From a virus, in IMG/VR virus record IMGVR_UViG_3300044623_000563, positions 1 to 32,054 of that record: a stretch of DNA of 32,054 nucleotides. One strand, given 5' to 3'. The stretch's first letter is position 1. Each line of letters starts with the position of its first letter. The position numbers were made by a program, and so were the translations under genes. Below the pieces are notes generated by a model. It was not told where the DNA came from. It worked only from the letters and a program-made list of their open reading frames with translations, and made no database searches. Shown one piece after another: positions 5,961-15,683 of this stretch.

Positions 5961-8036
5961 TTATGCTAAAATACCTAAATTTCTTAATGCCTTTACCATT
6001 TGTTGTATAGTGTATCCGTCAATAGTATCTGTACTTGTTAATGGTGTACCTAAATTGCTTGTTAAAGTAGCTGCTGTTATTGCTGTTGTTTCTTGGTAAA
6101 GTTTTATAATATTACCGTTTTCAGTTCTAAAATGAGGGGCTGCGTTTCCTGCAACAATGTCATTTGAGTATAGACCAAAAGTATCAGCTACAAGGGTAGT
6201 TGGCGCAGTTCCATTTTGAGTGTAAAATACTCCCCTTGCGTTTAAATCATAATTTGTAGAGTTAGGTAATACTCCACCAATACCTAAATTATTCTGATGC
6301 ATTGATATAAATGGTGAACCAAGTGTTGACCTTACACCAAAGAAAATAGTATCATTAATGGTAACAGCGTTTGATAAAGTTAAAAAATTACCAATTGTAA
6401 ATGCAGAGCTTCCATGACCATTCGCCACAGATATACTATTGTTATTACCAAATACATTTGAAGTTCCTGCATTAGAATTTCCAAAAGTATTTCCTGCTTT
6501 ATTTAAATTAGAATTTCCAAATATATTACTATTACAATTTGTATTATTATAGCCAGCAATTATTCCATTTCCATTTGAACTATTTGAGTTGTTATTTCCA
6601 AATATATACATATTGACGTTTGCATTCATAGTATTACTATGACCTACAACCATTCCATTTTCATAACCTCCAAAATCTCCCTTAGAAACAGTATTTAAAC
6701 TACCAATTACAGATGTTTTAAAATGGAATGAATTATTTACTCTTGTTTCAATGTGTCCTAAAGCATTTGATGCTAATATAGTAATTGTATCAGCAGTATT
6801 TCTAACTCTTAACGCTAAATCAGTTGATAATGTACCATGTCCTAGTATGTCTAACCTTACATTTGTTGCGGGTGTTGCCCCTACTCCAAGTCTTTTATTT
6901 GTATTATCCCAAAACAACCCCGAATCTGCTCCAAATGCGCCTGCATTATTAAACTGAATTTGTCCCGTTGTTCCTGCAGGAGTGCCTCCGCTTGCCGTTG
7001 GAATATTTAAAGTATCTGCTATAAATGTAGCCGCACCACTTCCCGTTGTAGTTAGCGTTATTTGGTTTTGTTTACCGTTAAAAGTACTCCAATTTGCACT
7101 ACTTAAAGCACCTCTATTCGTTGCGCTTGCTGTTGGTAAATTGAAAGTGTGTGTATCTGTTACTGAATTAATCGCAAAATCTGTTCCTGACGTTCCTACT
7201 GCAAGGTATTGCGTTTGCTCAGTCAAGCCGTTAATAGAAGATACCCCACTTGAAAAAGTCGTTATAATTTGGCAAAGGTGTGAATTCTGAGTATGGTTAA
7301 TAATTGTTCGTCCCAAAACAGAATCAACTATGTACACTCTTAAAGCTATTCTATCAGTAGTTAACATAGTAGTTAAAGGTACCGCCACGCTCGTCAAATA
7401 TAAATCAATAGCCGTCCCGCTTGTTATTGGCTCTGGAACTAAAGAATTATCCGCAATCGTTGTGAATGTTGCCCCGTCATATTTTAATATTTCTATGTAA
7501 AATTTAGGCACTCCACCGCTTGAACTAGCACTGAAATACATCTCAAAGTTCCAATTTCCTGACGGAATTTCTGTAACATTTGGGTCTGAAACATCTGTAA
7601 GCCATTGACTAATTAAGCCGTTACCCGCAAGCGAGAAATCTACACCCGTGCCAATAACAGCCGTTTTACTCATTTGGTAGTAAGTTGCTACACTGGCAGC
7701 CGTACCACCATTTAGATAATAATTTACACTATTTCCACCGCCTCCACTCGTTGGAAAGGTTGCAAGTGTTCCATCACCTCGAATATATTGATTAGCAAGT
7801 CCCGCAGCCGTTAATGTAAGTGTTCCCGTTCCATCTGTTGGACTTCCGCCCACAATAAACGCACTCGGAGCTGTTAAACTTATCGCAATGCCTGACAACA
7901 TAGCAGCCTTAATTGTTGAGCCTAATATCTTTGCCGTTTGATAAACTAAGCCGTCCCAATAATCGATGTCGTAGTAGTCGTCATCACCATAAACAAAACG
8001 TTCTAAAGGATATTCGTGTATTTTTTGATTTGCCAT
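5961..8036 (-). CDS. tail fibre with Asn/Gly-rich beta repeats (691 aa)
   Basis: A 691-residue Gly/Ser/Thr/Asn-rich protein. The N-terminus (about 1-50, many Asp and Tyr) probably anchors to the tail. A Gly-rich hinge and jelly-roll-like region follow. From about 440 to 560 there are irregular repeats of FGNNN / GNSN type, like the left-handed beta-roll of trimeric adhesin heads. The C-terminus (HFRTENGNIIKLYQET to YTIQQMVKALRNLGILA) is a form I know from the ends of Bacteroidetes phage fibres. It is likely a trimeric fibre that contacts the host surface. The Asn-rich repeats are coded by low-complexity AT-rich DNA that could expand or shrink. Confidence 0.72.
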   Translation of the reverse strand: MANQKIHEYPLERFVYGDDDYYDIDYWDGLVYQTAKILGSTIKAAMLSGIAISLTAPSAFIVGGSPTDGTGTLTLTAAGLANQYIRGDGTLATFPTSGGGGNSVNYYLNGGTAASVATYYQMSKTAVIGTGVDFSLAGNGLISQWLTDVSDPNVTEIPSGNWNFEMYFSASSSGGVPKFYIEILKYDGATFTTIADNSLVPEPITSGTAIDLYLTSVAVPLTTMLTTDRIALRVYIVDSVLGRTIINHTQNSHLCQIITTFSSGVSSINGLTEQTQYLAVGTSGTDFAINSVTDTHTFNLPTASATNRGALSSANWSTFNGKQNQITLTTTGSGAATFIADTLNIPTASGGTPAGTTGQIQFNNAGAFGADSGLFWDNTNKRLGVGATPATNVRLDILGHGTLSTDLALRVRNTADTITILASNALGHIETRVNNSFHFKTSVIGSLNTVSKGDFGGYENGMVVGHSNTMNANVNMYIFGNNNSNSSNGNGIIAGYNNTNCNSNIFGNSNLNKAGNTFGNSNAGTSNVFGNNNSISVANGHGSSAFTIGNFLTLSNAVTINDTIFFGVRSTLGSPFISMHQNNLGIGGVLPNSTNYDLNARGVFYTQNGTAPTTLVADTFGLYSNDIVAGNAAPHFRTENGNIIKLYQETTAITAATLTSNLGTPLTSTDTIDGYTIQQMVKALRNLGILA

Positions 8037-8038
8037 AA

Positions 8039-10300
8039 TTACGCTATAATTTTATTATCATCATCAGTTGTCAATTTATCTAAATCTGTTGTAGTTATTT
8101 TAAACATCGGGCTTTCAAGCGAACAACCTTTGATTTTAGTTGTGAATTTGACACCGTTTGAAAGGTTAATTAAATCGGGGTTGAAAAAACACTCCATCTT
8201 TGCAAGTGTTGGAGTTGGAAAAGTAAGTTTACATTTCGTTTCACCAACTAAAGGAATAAGCGGATTGCTTGGATTGTTATCGTAATCAATTACAGTACTT
8301 GAAATAAATCTTGGGTTGCTTTCCGTTGGTTCAACTGTTATCATTCCCCAGGTTACAGCATCGTCCCAAACTTCCCCACTAATAAGTGAATGAGTTGCAA
8401 TAACTCGCATTAATTGACCTTCTGTAACTATGCCTACGTTCGTATTAGTTGCATCGATGTACAATTCTATGTTTTGAACAATTAAAGGCTCAGAATCGTA
8501 GTCTTTATCAAGTACCGTATCTTCAAAAATGTACGCCAATCCGTCTTTTACTAACTCAATATTTAGTCTTAACTCCCAATCACCTAAGTTATTGAAGTTA
8601 AACCAATTTTTAGTTTGCTCATTAGGGTAAAAATCTGCATCAGCATTGAGTTGCTGTAACCAATACTCCCAACGTAATAAGAATGGAAAATATACCTTAA
8701 TACCGTATTCGGTTAAAGTGTCAATTGTAGGCTCTAGAACAAGTGTAGCAATACGTTTATTGCTTGTTGTTGGTAACGTGTTTTGAACTGTGTTAGATTG
8801 ATTAATTATGTACTGACCGCCAACAAAAGGTATCGTTGAAATGTTAAAGAAACAAGTATTTAAATCAAAACTTTCTAACGTTGTAGGGTTGTAAGCTACT
8901 ATTCGGTATTCCATTGAATCATATGAAGCACCATTTTCAAGTAAGAACTTACCACAAAATGCAAGGTCATCTTCCGTGTTTGCCTCGTAACTCAAAGCAG
9001 AATCAACCGATTCTGTTGTGTTATCTGAATGGTCAATAAATATGTTTTGAACAGGAATTAATGGACCTCCAACGGGCGGTGATTTGCTAAGTTGGTCGTT
9101 AAATACTAATAGGTTAAGATTGCCGAATTTTACCCATAATTTGAACAATCTGTCGCCATCTTCCAAGCCATCAAAAAACGTTGTAAATGAGGCTATTGGC
9201 GTGAATGTAATATTCAAAGTATTGACCGTTCCAACCGTTGTTATCGAGTTTAAAGTAAGCGTGTATTTCGCTCCGAATTCATTCGTTGCAGATGGATAAT
9301 TAAATGAAATAGTAGGTATCGTTGTACCTAAAGCCATCGAAATATCAGTCTGTGAGTAAGGTCTATTTTTATAATAGTCTACGTTAACTGAATCGTAAGC
9401 CGCACCGAAACCATAATCAGAACTTGTCGAATCGATAATTACATCAAATGTAGTTGGTAAAGACCAATCCAAAGTATTTACGCCTTGAACAAGTGTAGCA
9501 TCAACAACTCCAGTATTAAATGGTTGGTCAAAATAACCAGTGTCGCCAGCTTCATTTAATAAACTTACTGACTTTGCGAACGGTTCGCCTGCCAAAGAAG
9601 CCCATTCTAACTTAACGTATGCTTTTAAACATTCAGCTGTGAAAAACCAACCCGAATTCCGTATACCACTTTGAATAAATTCTAACTCAAGCAAAAAAGA
9701 ACTTTCATTTGCAGAATAATCAGCTTGTCTTGTCAATTTACTACTTGTCAAATATTGACCTGACTTGTTAATTATCTCGACTCCATTAATTACACCCGCA
9801 ACAGCAAGCGTATCCGTTCCTTCAAACTTCATTCGAGTACTTTCACCATCAATAAGCGAGAAAGGCATTCCTGCAGTTGAATTCAAAACGTGATTAAGTA
9901 ACACTTCTAACGTTGCTCTTCGTCTTGAAGTGACCGAAATGGTTACAAATTGTTGAGCTGTATTGTCGTACCAATAAGTAGCCGCACTAAGCGTACAAAT
10001 ACTTCCATCTACATAGGTAATAGTTGCTGTAAACGTGTTAAACAGTATACCATTGACATCGTAAATAATTATAGTTACAGTGTCGCCTGCTCTGAAACCC
10101 TCTTCAATCCAACTTTGTGAAGCAGAAGTAATTGTGTTTGTTGTCCAATCTAAAAATAATGGGTTTGTAAGCGAAGTAAACCTAATTGTAGTGTGCAAAG
10201 TTAGCGCAAGTTTTACCTTGTCGCCTGCATTCATTCTGTAATATCCAAGCGAATTTCCGAATATATCAGTGTAAGATTTATTGAATATTTGTACTGGCAT
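8039..10300 (-). CDS. large baseplate / tail structural protein (753 aa)
   Basis: A 753-residue beta-rich protein with no enzymatic motif. The first 150 residues look like a beta-sandwich (DKVKLALTLHTTIRF, FRAGDTVTIIIYDVNG); the middle has repeated strand-rich blocks with many Thr/Ser/Asn; the end is a further sandwich. In this genome order (tape measure, hub, this gene, fibre) it corresponds to baseplate wedge or upper fibre proteins. Start and stop are 2-3 nt from neighbours, except for a 23-nt overlap with the small coiled-coil gene upstream. The exact role is not readable from sequence. Confidence 0.6.
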   Translation of the reverse strand: MPVQIFNKSYTDIFGNSLGYYRMNAGDKVKLALTLHTTIRFTSLTNPLFLDWTTNTITSASQSWIEEGFRAGDTVTIIIYDVNGILFNTFTATITYVDGSICTLSAATYWYDNTAQQFVTISVTSRRRATLEVLLNHVLNSTAGMPFSLIDGESTRMKFEGTDTLAVAGVINGVEIINKSGQYLTSSKLTRQADYSANESSFLLELEFIQSGIRNSGWFFTAECLKAYVKLEWASLAGEPFAKSVSLLNEAGDTGYFDQPFNTGVVDATLVQGVNTLDWSLPTTFDVIIDSTSSDYGFGAAYDSVNVDYYKNRPYSQTDISMALGTTIPTISFNYPSATNEFGAKYTLTLNSITTVGTVNTLNITFTPIASFTTFFDGLEDGDRLFKLWVKFGNLNLLVFNDQLSKSPPVGGPLIPVQNIFIDHSDNTTESVDSALSYEANTEDDLAFCGKFLLENGASYDSMEYRIVAYNPTTLESFDLNTCFFNISTIPFVGGQYIINQSNTVQNTLPTTSNKRIATLVLEPTIDTLTEYGIKVYFPFLLRWEYWLQQLNADADFYPNEQTKNWFNFNNLGDWELRLNIELVKDGLAYIFEDTVLDKDYDSEPLIVQNIELYIDATNTNVGIVTEGQLMRVIATHSLISGEVWDDAVTWGMITVEPTESNPRFISSTVIDYDNNPSNPLIPLVGETKCKLTFPTPTLAKMECFFNPDLINLSNGVKFTTKIKGCSLESPMFKITTTDLDKLTTDDDNKIIA

Positions 10301-10499
10301 ATTTGTTTTGAATTTCGTTTAGTGCTAATATATTTCCGTCTTTTGCTGCTTTTAACGCCGCATTTATATCATTTTGAATAGGCAATACAGCTTTTTGCTG
10401 CTCTTCGGTCAAGTCTTTCAACAAATTTTTGTTTAAATCGAGAAGTTTTTTAAGCGAATCACTCAAATTTTTATTCAATTCTTTAAATTGTTCTTCCAT
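10278..10499 (-). CDS. small coiled-coil protein (73 aa)
   Basis: A 73-residue, strongly helical protein with heptad-like Leu spacing (FKELNKNLSDSLKKLLDL and on), rich in Lys, Asn and Glu. It lies between the hub and the large baseplate protein and overlaps the latter by 23 nt. Such small coiled coils may act as tail assembly factors or bind a fibre. No family recognised. Confidence 0.55.
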   Translation of the reverse strand: MEEQFKELNKNLSDSLKKLLDLNKNLLKDLTEEQQKAVLPIQNDINAALKAAKDGNILALNEIQNKYASTNIQ

Positions 10500-10500
10500 A

Positions 10501-12219
10501 TTAAGCGTTTATTGTTAGTGTTGTTACCTTACCACTAGCATAATTATCAGGTATTCTGTACGTAATCGTTGCAAGGCTCTTTTCATCTATCCATTCAAGT
10601 TGAAGAATCTCACAATTCACGCCATCAATCTCTGCATAATTATTATTTAGCAAAGTTACGAAATCTTCCTCCATTATTCTCAGTCTGACTGAACTTTTAA
10701 TTTTCCAACTGTTTAACTGAATTTGATTGATGTAGTGGTACTTATCCCAAAGTGATTTTGCACTTACAAAAGTCTTGAAATTAGCGGGTTGTTTTCCTGC
10801 AACCGTATAGAGTAATTTAGTAACCGAAAAGAAGTTTTGGCTAATAACCATAACACCAACTCTCGCATCAATTTTGGGTGCTAAATTAGTACCTCCTCCA
10901 AACACTCCGCTCACTTCGTCAATTAATTCAAACAAAGTCTTTGCTTGCTTTTCAAGCCAGTTAAGTTCGTCTTTTCGTTGTCCTAAAGAAAAGGGAGGTG
11001 ATACGTCTTGAAGTCCCTTAATCGTTACCAAATCAGCATTAACAATGTTTACGGGCTCAGTTGAAAATTCGGCATCGTGAATATCATACAATTCATCCAT
11101 CGTGTTTAAATCCATTGAATCCAAATTATAATGAATATAATATCTTTTCCAAACGTCCTCCGCATTGTAGCTGAATTCGTCTTGTCTATCCGCTTGAATA
11201 ACCATAGCAGGGACAACGTTCATCGAAGTAACATCTTGCCAAAAGTCCCTACGTTCGATTTGAACAACGCCATCAACAACCTTTGTGCGTGCGTTAAATG
11301 TAGTTTCAACAGCCGTTATAAGGCTTCCTAACGTGCTTACAGTGTCACTTGAACTCGGAACACCTTTATTAAATGGAGCGACCAAATCATCAGAAACGAA
11401 TTTGAATATTCCTTTACGACCTCTAACCAAAGGAACAGGAACAATAGTAAAATTTGTACTTGATAATAGAGTTGAATCAAGCGTAAATCCTAAAAAATTA
11501 ACGCCTTTTTCGATTAAATCTTTGACTTTGCACGCTCCCAAATAACGAATTTTAGGGAAAATAAGATTGAACATTTGAAGCCCAAGATTAGTGACCGCCA
11601 CCAATAAAGCTGCTATGTAAATCACTTGCGCTAATATGTTAAGCACGTAGCTTATAATGTCGCCAAGTCCAATAACGGGACCAGTTGCACCAACGGACGG
11701 AGTGCCTGCCTGAACGCCTTGCGATACCGTTGTCGCCAAATCTTTGATTGCAGAAATTAACGCCTGAGTCATTGTATAAAGCCCCAACGCTAAACTAATT
11801 GCCAACTCCGCTTGATTGTCCTTTATAACTAAATACGGCACTTGAAAACGAGGGAAAACAACGCCTTTTTTCAACATTAACTCAAAGGAAGTACCATTTG
11901 CATCTTCAAAGAATTTATCTGCTGATTGTCTACGTAGTATTTTTAACTCACATTCGTAACTGCGGAAAATTGGCGCACTTGTCAAATCAACATAATAGTT
12001 TAAACTAATTCCGTTTGCCATCTGAACTCTATAAGGAATTCCCTCAAATAAACCTAACGTTGCGATATGGTCTTTTACGATTCCGTACGCTTCACGGGGC
12101 AAAATTATAGTATCCACATTGATTTTAAGCACTTCGGGGTTATCTGTAAAGTCAGAAATTACTCCGATTTCTTCACGGTTGCGAGGCGTTATTTCAATCT
12201 CATTTAAAAAGTGTCTCAT
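10501..12219 (-). CDS. tail hub/baseplate protein with hydrophobic helices (572 aa)
   Basis: A 572-residue protein directly after the tape measure (ATGA overlap), the place of the distal tail or hub protein in siphophages. The first 130 residues are beta-rich (distal-tail-like). Residues about 138-165 and 185-220 form long hydrophobic helices (LAQVIYIAALLVAVTNLG), unusual for a soluble baseplate part. The last 340 residues are mixed alpha/beta, with repeated DxxD-type acidic turns. The hydrophobic helices might pack inside the hub or enter the host membrane during DNA ejection. No peptidase or lysozyme motif is seen. Confidence 0.6.
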   Translation of the reverse strand: MRHFLNEIEITPRNREEIGVISDFTDNPEVLKINVDTIILPREAYGIVKDHIATLGLFEGIPYRVQMANGISLNYYVDLTSAPIFRSYECELKILRRQSADKFFEDANGTSFELMLKKGVVFPRFQVPYLVIKDNQAELAISLALGLYTMTQALISAIKDLATTVSQGVQAGTPSVGATGPVIGLGDIISYVLNILAQVIYIAALLVAVTNLGLQMFNLIFPKIRYLGACKVKDLIEKGVNFLGFTLDSTLLSSTNFTIVPVPLVRGRKGIFKFVSDDLVAPFNKGVPSSSDTVSTLGSLITAVETTFNARTKVVDGVVQIERRDFWQDVTSMNVVPAMVIQADRQDEFSYNAEDVWKRYYIHYNLDSMDLNTMDELYDIHDAEFSTEPVNIVNADLVTIKGLQDVSPPFSLGQRKDELNWLEKQAKTLFELIDEVSGVFGGGTNLAPKIDARVGVMVISQNFFSVTKLLYTVAGKQPANFKTFVSAKSLWDKYHYINQIQLNSWKIKSSVRLRIMEEDFVTLLNNNYAEIDGVNCEILQLEWIDEKSLATITYRIPDNYASGKVTTLTINA

Positions 12220-15200
12220 CTTCTAACTTTATAACGGTTGTAAGTTGTTGTGTTTCCTTGTTTTGTGCTCTTTACGATTTCCATAACTGATTGCGTAATT
12301 TCGCCTATTCCTATATTTGTTTCGGGCTTCATTTTAATAGCATTTGTAAGCTCATCAATTTTACCAACAAGTATTGCCGTGTCAAAAGAGCTGCCTATCT
12401 GACTGTTTGAGCGTATGATTTTACCGTTTTGGTATTCATTCGCCATCTTTGCAAGTGCCTCATTTGATAAACCTCCGATTTGTTCGTTTAAACTCTTCGG
12501 AACTACTCGTTCGTTCGGGTGTAATATTGCGTGAAATCCGCCTTTGCCATCTATTCCGTTGCCATTCTTTCCAGTGTCCTCAGTACCATCGTGAAAAGTA
12601 GGCAAACTTGCGATAAACTGCTGTAATAACATAGTGTCTTTAATAGTGTCAAGTAATGGGTGTTCAGAATTTGCAGCCACTTTTGCATTGTAAGTTGAGT
12701 AAACCGATTCAGCTAACTTAATTCTTTGCTGTTTCTTTAACTCTTTTGCTTTCTGTGCATTGGCTTCATTTATGATTTTCTGCTGTTCTGCGAGACTTTC
12801 TTTTGCGTTAATATTACCGTTTGCTGCGAGCGTTTGAAGTGTCGTATATTGCGTATTTGCCGCTGCTATCTCCTTGTCAATTTGCTCTATCTTTTTGTTT
12901 GATTGTGCAATAAAGAAATCAGTCGCCGCCTTTACTAAATCGTCTTGTGTTTTTTGATTTTTCTGTTGTTGAGCTAATAAATCCGCTTCATCTTTTGCCT
13001 TTTTATCCGCTGCATCTGACTCCTCTTTCGCTCTCTTTTGTGCTAAATCGTATTCCTGGCGTTGCTCGTCTATTATTTCTTCTTCTAATCTCCGCGCTTC
13101 GGCATCTTTTTCAATCTGTAAATCAATAGCATCTAATGCCTCTTTTTCAGCAACTTCACGAGCATATTGCTGTTCTGCTCTTAATTCTTGTAATGCAATT
13201 TCATCCTCAACCGCTTTGTTTAAATCTTTGGTTTTATCTGTTTGCTCCTTTAATTTATCTGAATTTTTAGCTCTATCATCTGTGTTTTCTTGAATCTTTT
13301 CATCAACAGCTAAATTATCAATAGATTTTTTTTGAGCGTATAGTTTGCTTAAAACCTCATTTGACTGTCGTAATTCTTCTTGTGCTGCTTCAAATCTTGC
13401 AATAACAGTAAGTTGTTCATCTGAACGAAAAACAGACATTGTAGCCATTGCAGCATCATAGTATTTTTTCAAGCCTTTAATTGTTTTATTGGCTTTTGCT
13501 TTTTCCTCTTTTTCGATTTGCATCTCCCATTTTATTCGCCCTAATCTTAGTTCTTTTAAGTTCTGCAATTCTTGTTTATACTGAGTTTCTGTTAATTTTC
13601 CTTGTGATTTTTTTAAGTCTAAATTACGCTTGCTTTTTTCATAATCTTCATCAATAGTTTTGTTTAATGAATCTCCAAATTTCTGACCATCTGAAATAGC
13701 ATCATTCAATCCCTTTTGCGCTCTCGCTGCATCATCTGCACCCGAAGCCATTTTATAAAACGCCAATCCTAATTCAACAACAACCGCTATAATTGCCATC
13801 CAAGGAACAGCCGTCATTGCTTTACCTGCTTTGGAAACACCCTCTCCCGCTACTTTTGCACCTTCTCCAGCTTGTTTACCAGCTTTAAAAACGTCCATCA
13901 TTCCACTTGCAACGGTCTTTAAACCGCCCGTAGTAACGAAATTAACAGCTTGAATAGATTTCTGAACAACAATATAAGCAGTCCACGCAAGCGCAGCTTT
14001 GCCAACAACTGAAATTATTGTGCTTAGATTTTTAGCAATAAAACTTAAACCATCAACTAAAATAGCACTTGTACCCTCACCACTTGAAAGGCTTAATACT
14101 AAAGCGTTCCAACTTTCTTTTAATTCATTAAAGGCAAATGATAATGTTTTTGTTCTATCCTCCGCCTGCTTGCTCGCTGTGCCTTGTGCGCTCATTCCTT
14201 TAGTTAATTCCTTAACTCGGTCTGTATTCGCTATTAAATTTGTCGCTGAAACAGTATTTTCCATTCCAAAGACTTTTACCATTGCGGCATTATCTTTTAA
14301 TAATGGTTTTAACAATGCTAATTTATCAGCCATTGAAGTAGCTGGATTTTTTAAATCTGCAAATGATATTCCTAATGCTTGTAATCGTTCTTGTGCCTCT
14401 CTTGGTAAAGCATCAGGAGCGGAAATCTTTAACATCACATTTCTTAATGCTGTTCCTGCCTCTGCTCCTTTAAGACCTTTTTCCGCAAGTGTTTCTATTA
14501 AACCAACAGACTCCTCAACTGAAACATTAGAAGATTTTGCTACGGCACCAAATTTTAACAGTGCCTCGGTTACTTGTGGGATTTCCGCACTACCCAATAA
14601 CGCTCCATTTGCTAAGGCATCAATAAACTGTCCCGCTTTTTCAGCAGGCGCACCGAACTGATTCATCGCATCTGTTAAAGCAGTAGCAGCATCTGGCAAA
14701 GTCATTCCACTTGCTTGACTCAAAGTAATTGCAGATTGAGTAACAGCATCTAAAGCCTTTGCATTTGCTAATAATTCGGGTTTTGCCGAACCGATTAACT
14801 TATAAGCCTCAATAACCGCACCCGCTCCACCTTGAACGCCTTTACCCATTTCAATGGCTTGCTGCTTATAAAAAGCAAGGTCTTTACCACCCGCACCCGT
14901 AATAGATACTAAATCGGCTATTTTTTGGTCAAATTCAACTATTGTTTGCCCTGCTCCTTTTACAATCGAGCCAATACCAAACGCTAATCCAAGTTGCCCT
15001 AAGCCATTTCTTAATCTATCAACTCCTTTAGTATAATTCCCTACATTTCTGAAATTATCCCCTACTGTGCCGTCAATTTTCTTTAGCTGTGCATCACCTT
15101 CCTTTGCAGCAACCGTTACTGTTTTGTAAGTTTTTGCGAGGTCTCTATATTCTTTTGAGTTTTTGCGCCCGTTTTGTTCTAAATGTAGCATTTCAGCAGC

Positions 15201-15683
15201 CAACATTTTAGACTCATTTTTAAGGTCACGCGTAGAATTTGATAGTTGTTTATAAGCGTTAGACTCATCAACAGCGGCTTTTGCTGCCTTTTCAGTCGCT
15301 TTGGCTTTATCGTTTTCCGTCTTTGCAATAGCGTTATTTGTACGTATTGTTTCCTGCGCTAACTTTTGTTTCTTAATTTCAACTTCAATAAGAGCCTTAT
15401 CAGCTGCAATTACTTCCTTTTTAGCTTGTCCGACAACCTTATCAACAGCAACGGCATCTTTTTGCGCTTTAGTAGCCTTTTGAGTAGCAGCAACAAAGTT
15501 GTTTATGCCTTTTGTGTTGCCAAAATCAGCACCACCAATATCCTTTTTTAGATTTTCAGCAGTTTTTTTTAATGCAGCATCAATTTCAGTAAACTTTTTT
15601 ATCGTTTCCTCAGCACTTTCTTTTATACCTTTAAATATATCCTCCTCTTGAAATATATCACTTGCGCTTATTTTCTTTGCCAT
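12216..15683 (-). CDS. tail tape measure protein (1155 aa)
   Basis: The longest gene. Residues 1-230 are a Lys/Ala-rich coiled coil; about 230-530 match the PhageMin_Tail-type tape-measure core (QASGMTLPDAATALTDAM, EKGLKGAEAGTALRNVMLKI); two hydrophobic segments lie at about 552-573 and 626-645; about 680-1010 is another long coiled coil. The C-terminus carries the GGFHAILHPNERVVP block common in Bacteroidetes tape measures. The protein sets tail length: at roughly 0.15 nm per residue, about 170 nm, so a long non-contractile tail is expected. It follows the tail-assembly genes, overlapping them by 26 nt. Confidence 0.93.
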   Translation of the reverse strand: MAKKISASDIFQEEDIFKGIKESAEETIKKFTEIDAALKKTAENLKKDIGGADFGNTKGINNFVAATQKATKAQKDAVAVDKVVGQAKKEVIAADKALIEVEIKKQKLAQETIRTNNAIAKTENDKAKATEKAAKAAVDESNAYKQLSNSTRDLKNESKMLAAEMLHLEQNGRKNSKEYRDLAKTYKTVTVAAKEGDAQLKKIDGTVGDNFRNVGNYTKGVDRLRNGLGQLGLAFGIGSIVKGAGQTIVEFDQKIADLVSITGAGGKDLAFYKQQAIEMGKGVQGGAGAVIEAYKLIGSAKPELLANAKALDAVTQSAITLSQASGMTLPDAATALTDAMNQFGAPAEKAGQFIDALANGALLGSAEIPQVTEALLKFGAVAKSSNVSVEESVGLIETLAEKGLKGAEAGTALRNVMLKISAPDALPREAQERLQALGISFADLKNPATSMADKLALLKPLLKDNAAMVKVFGMENTVSATNLIANTDRVKELTKGMSAQGTASKQAEDRTKTLSFAFNELKESWNALVLSLSSGEGTSAILVDGLSFIAKNLSTIISVVGKAALAWTAYIVVQKSIQAVNFVTTGGLKTVASGMMDVFKAGKQAGEGAKVAGEGVSKAGKAMTAVPWMAIIAVVVELGLAFYKMASGADDAARAQKGLNDAISDGQKFGDSLNKTIDEDYEKSKRNLDLKKSQGKLTETQYKQELQNLKELRLGRIKWEMQIEKEEKAKANKTIKGLKKYYDAAMATMSVFRSDEQLTVIARFEAAQEELRQSNEVLSKLYAQKKSIDNLAVDEKIQENTDDRAKNSDKLKEQTDKTKDLNKAVEDEIALQELRAEQQYAREVAEKEALDAIDLQIEKDAEARRLEEEIIDEQRQEYDLAQKRAKEESDAADKKAKDEADLLAQQQKNQKTQDDLVKAATDFFIAQSNKKIEQIDKEIAAANTQYTTLQTLAANGNINAKESLAEQQKIINEANAQKAKELKKQQRIKLAESVYSTYNAKVAANSEHPLLDTIKDTMLLQQFIASLPTFHDGTEDTGKNGNGIDGKGGFHAILHPNERVVPKSLNEQIGGLSNEALAKMANEYQNGKIIRSNSQIGSSFDTAILVGKIDELTNAIKMKPETNIGIGEITQSVMEIVKSTKQGNTTTYNRYKVRR

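Noticed and set aside
13999-14661. Plus-strand 220-codon frame
   Set aside because: It lies inside the tape measure gene and is a shadow of its Ala/Leu/Lys-rich codons; no protein pattern.
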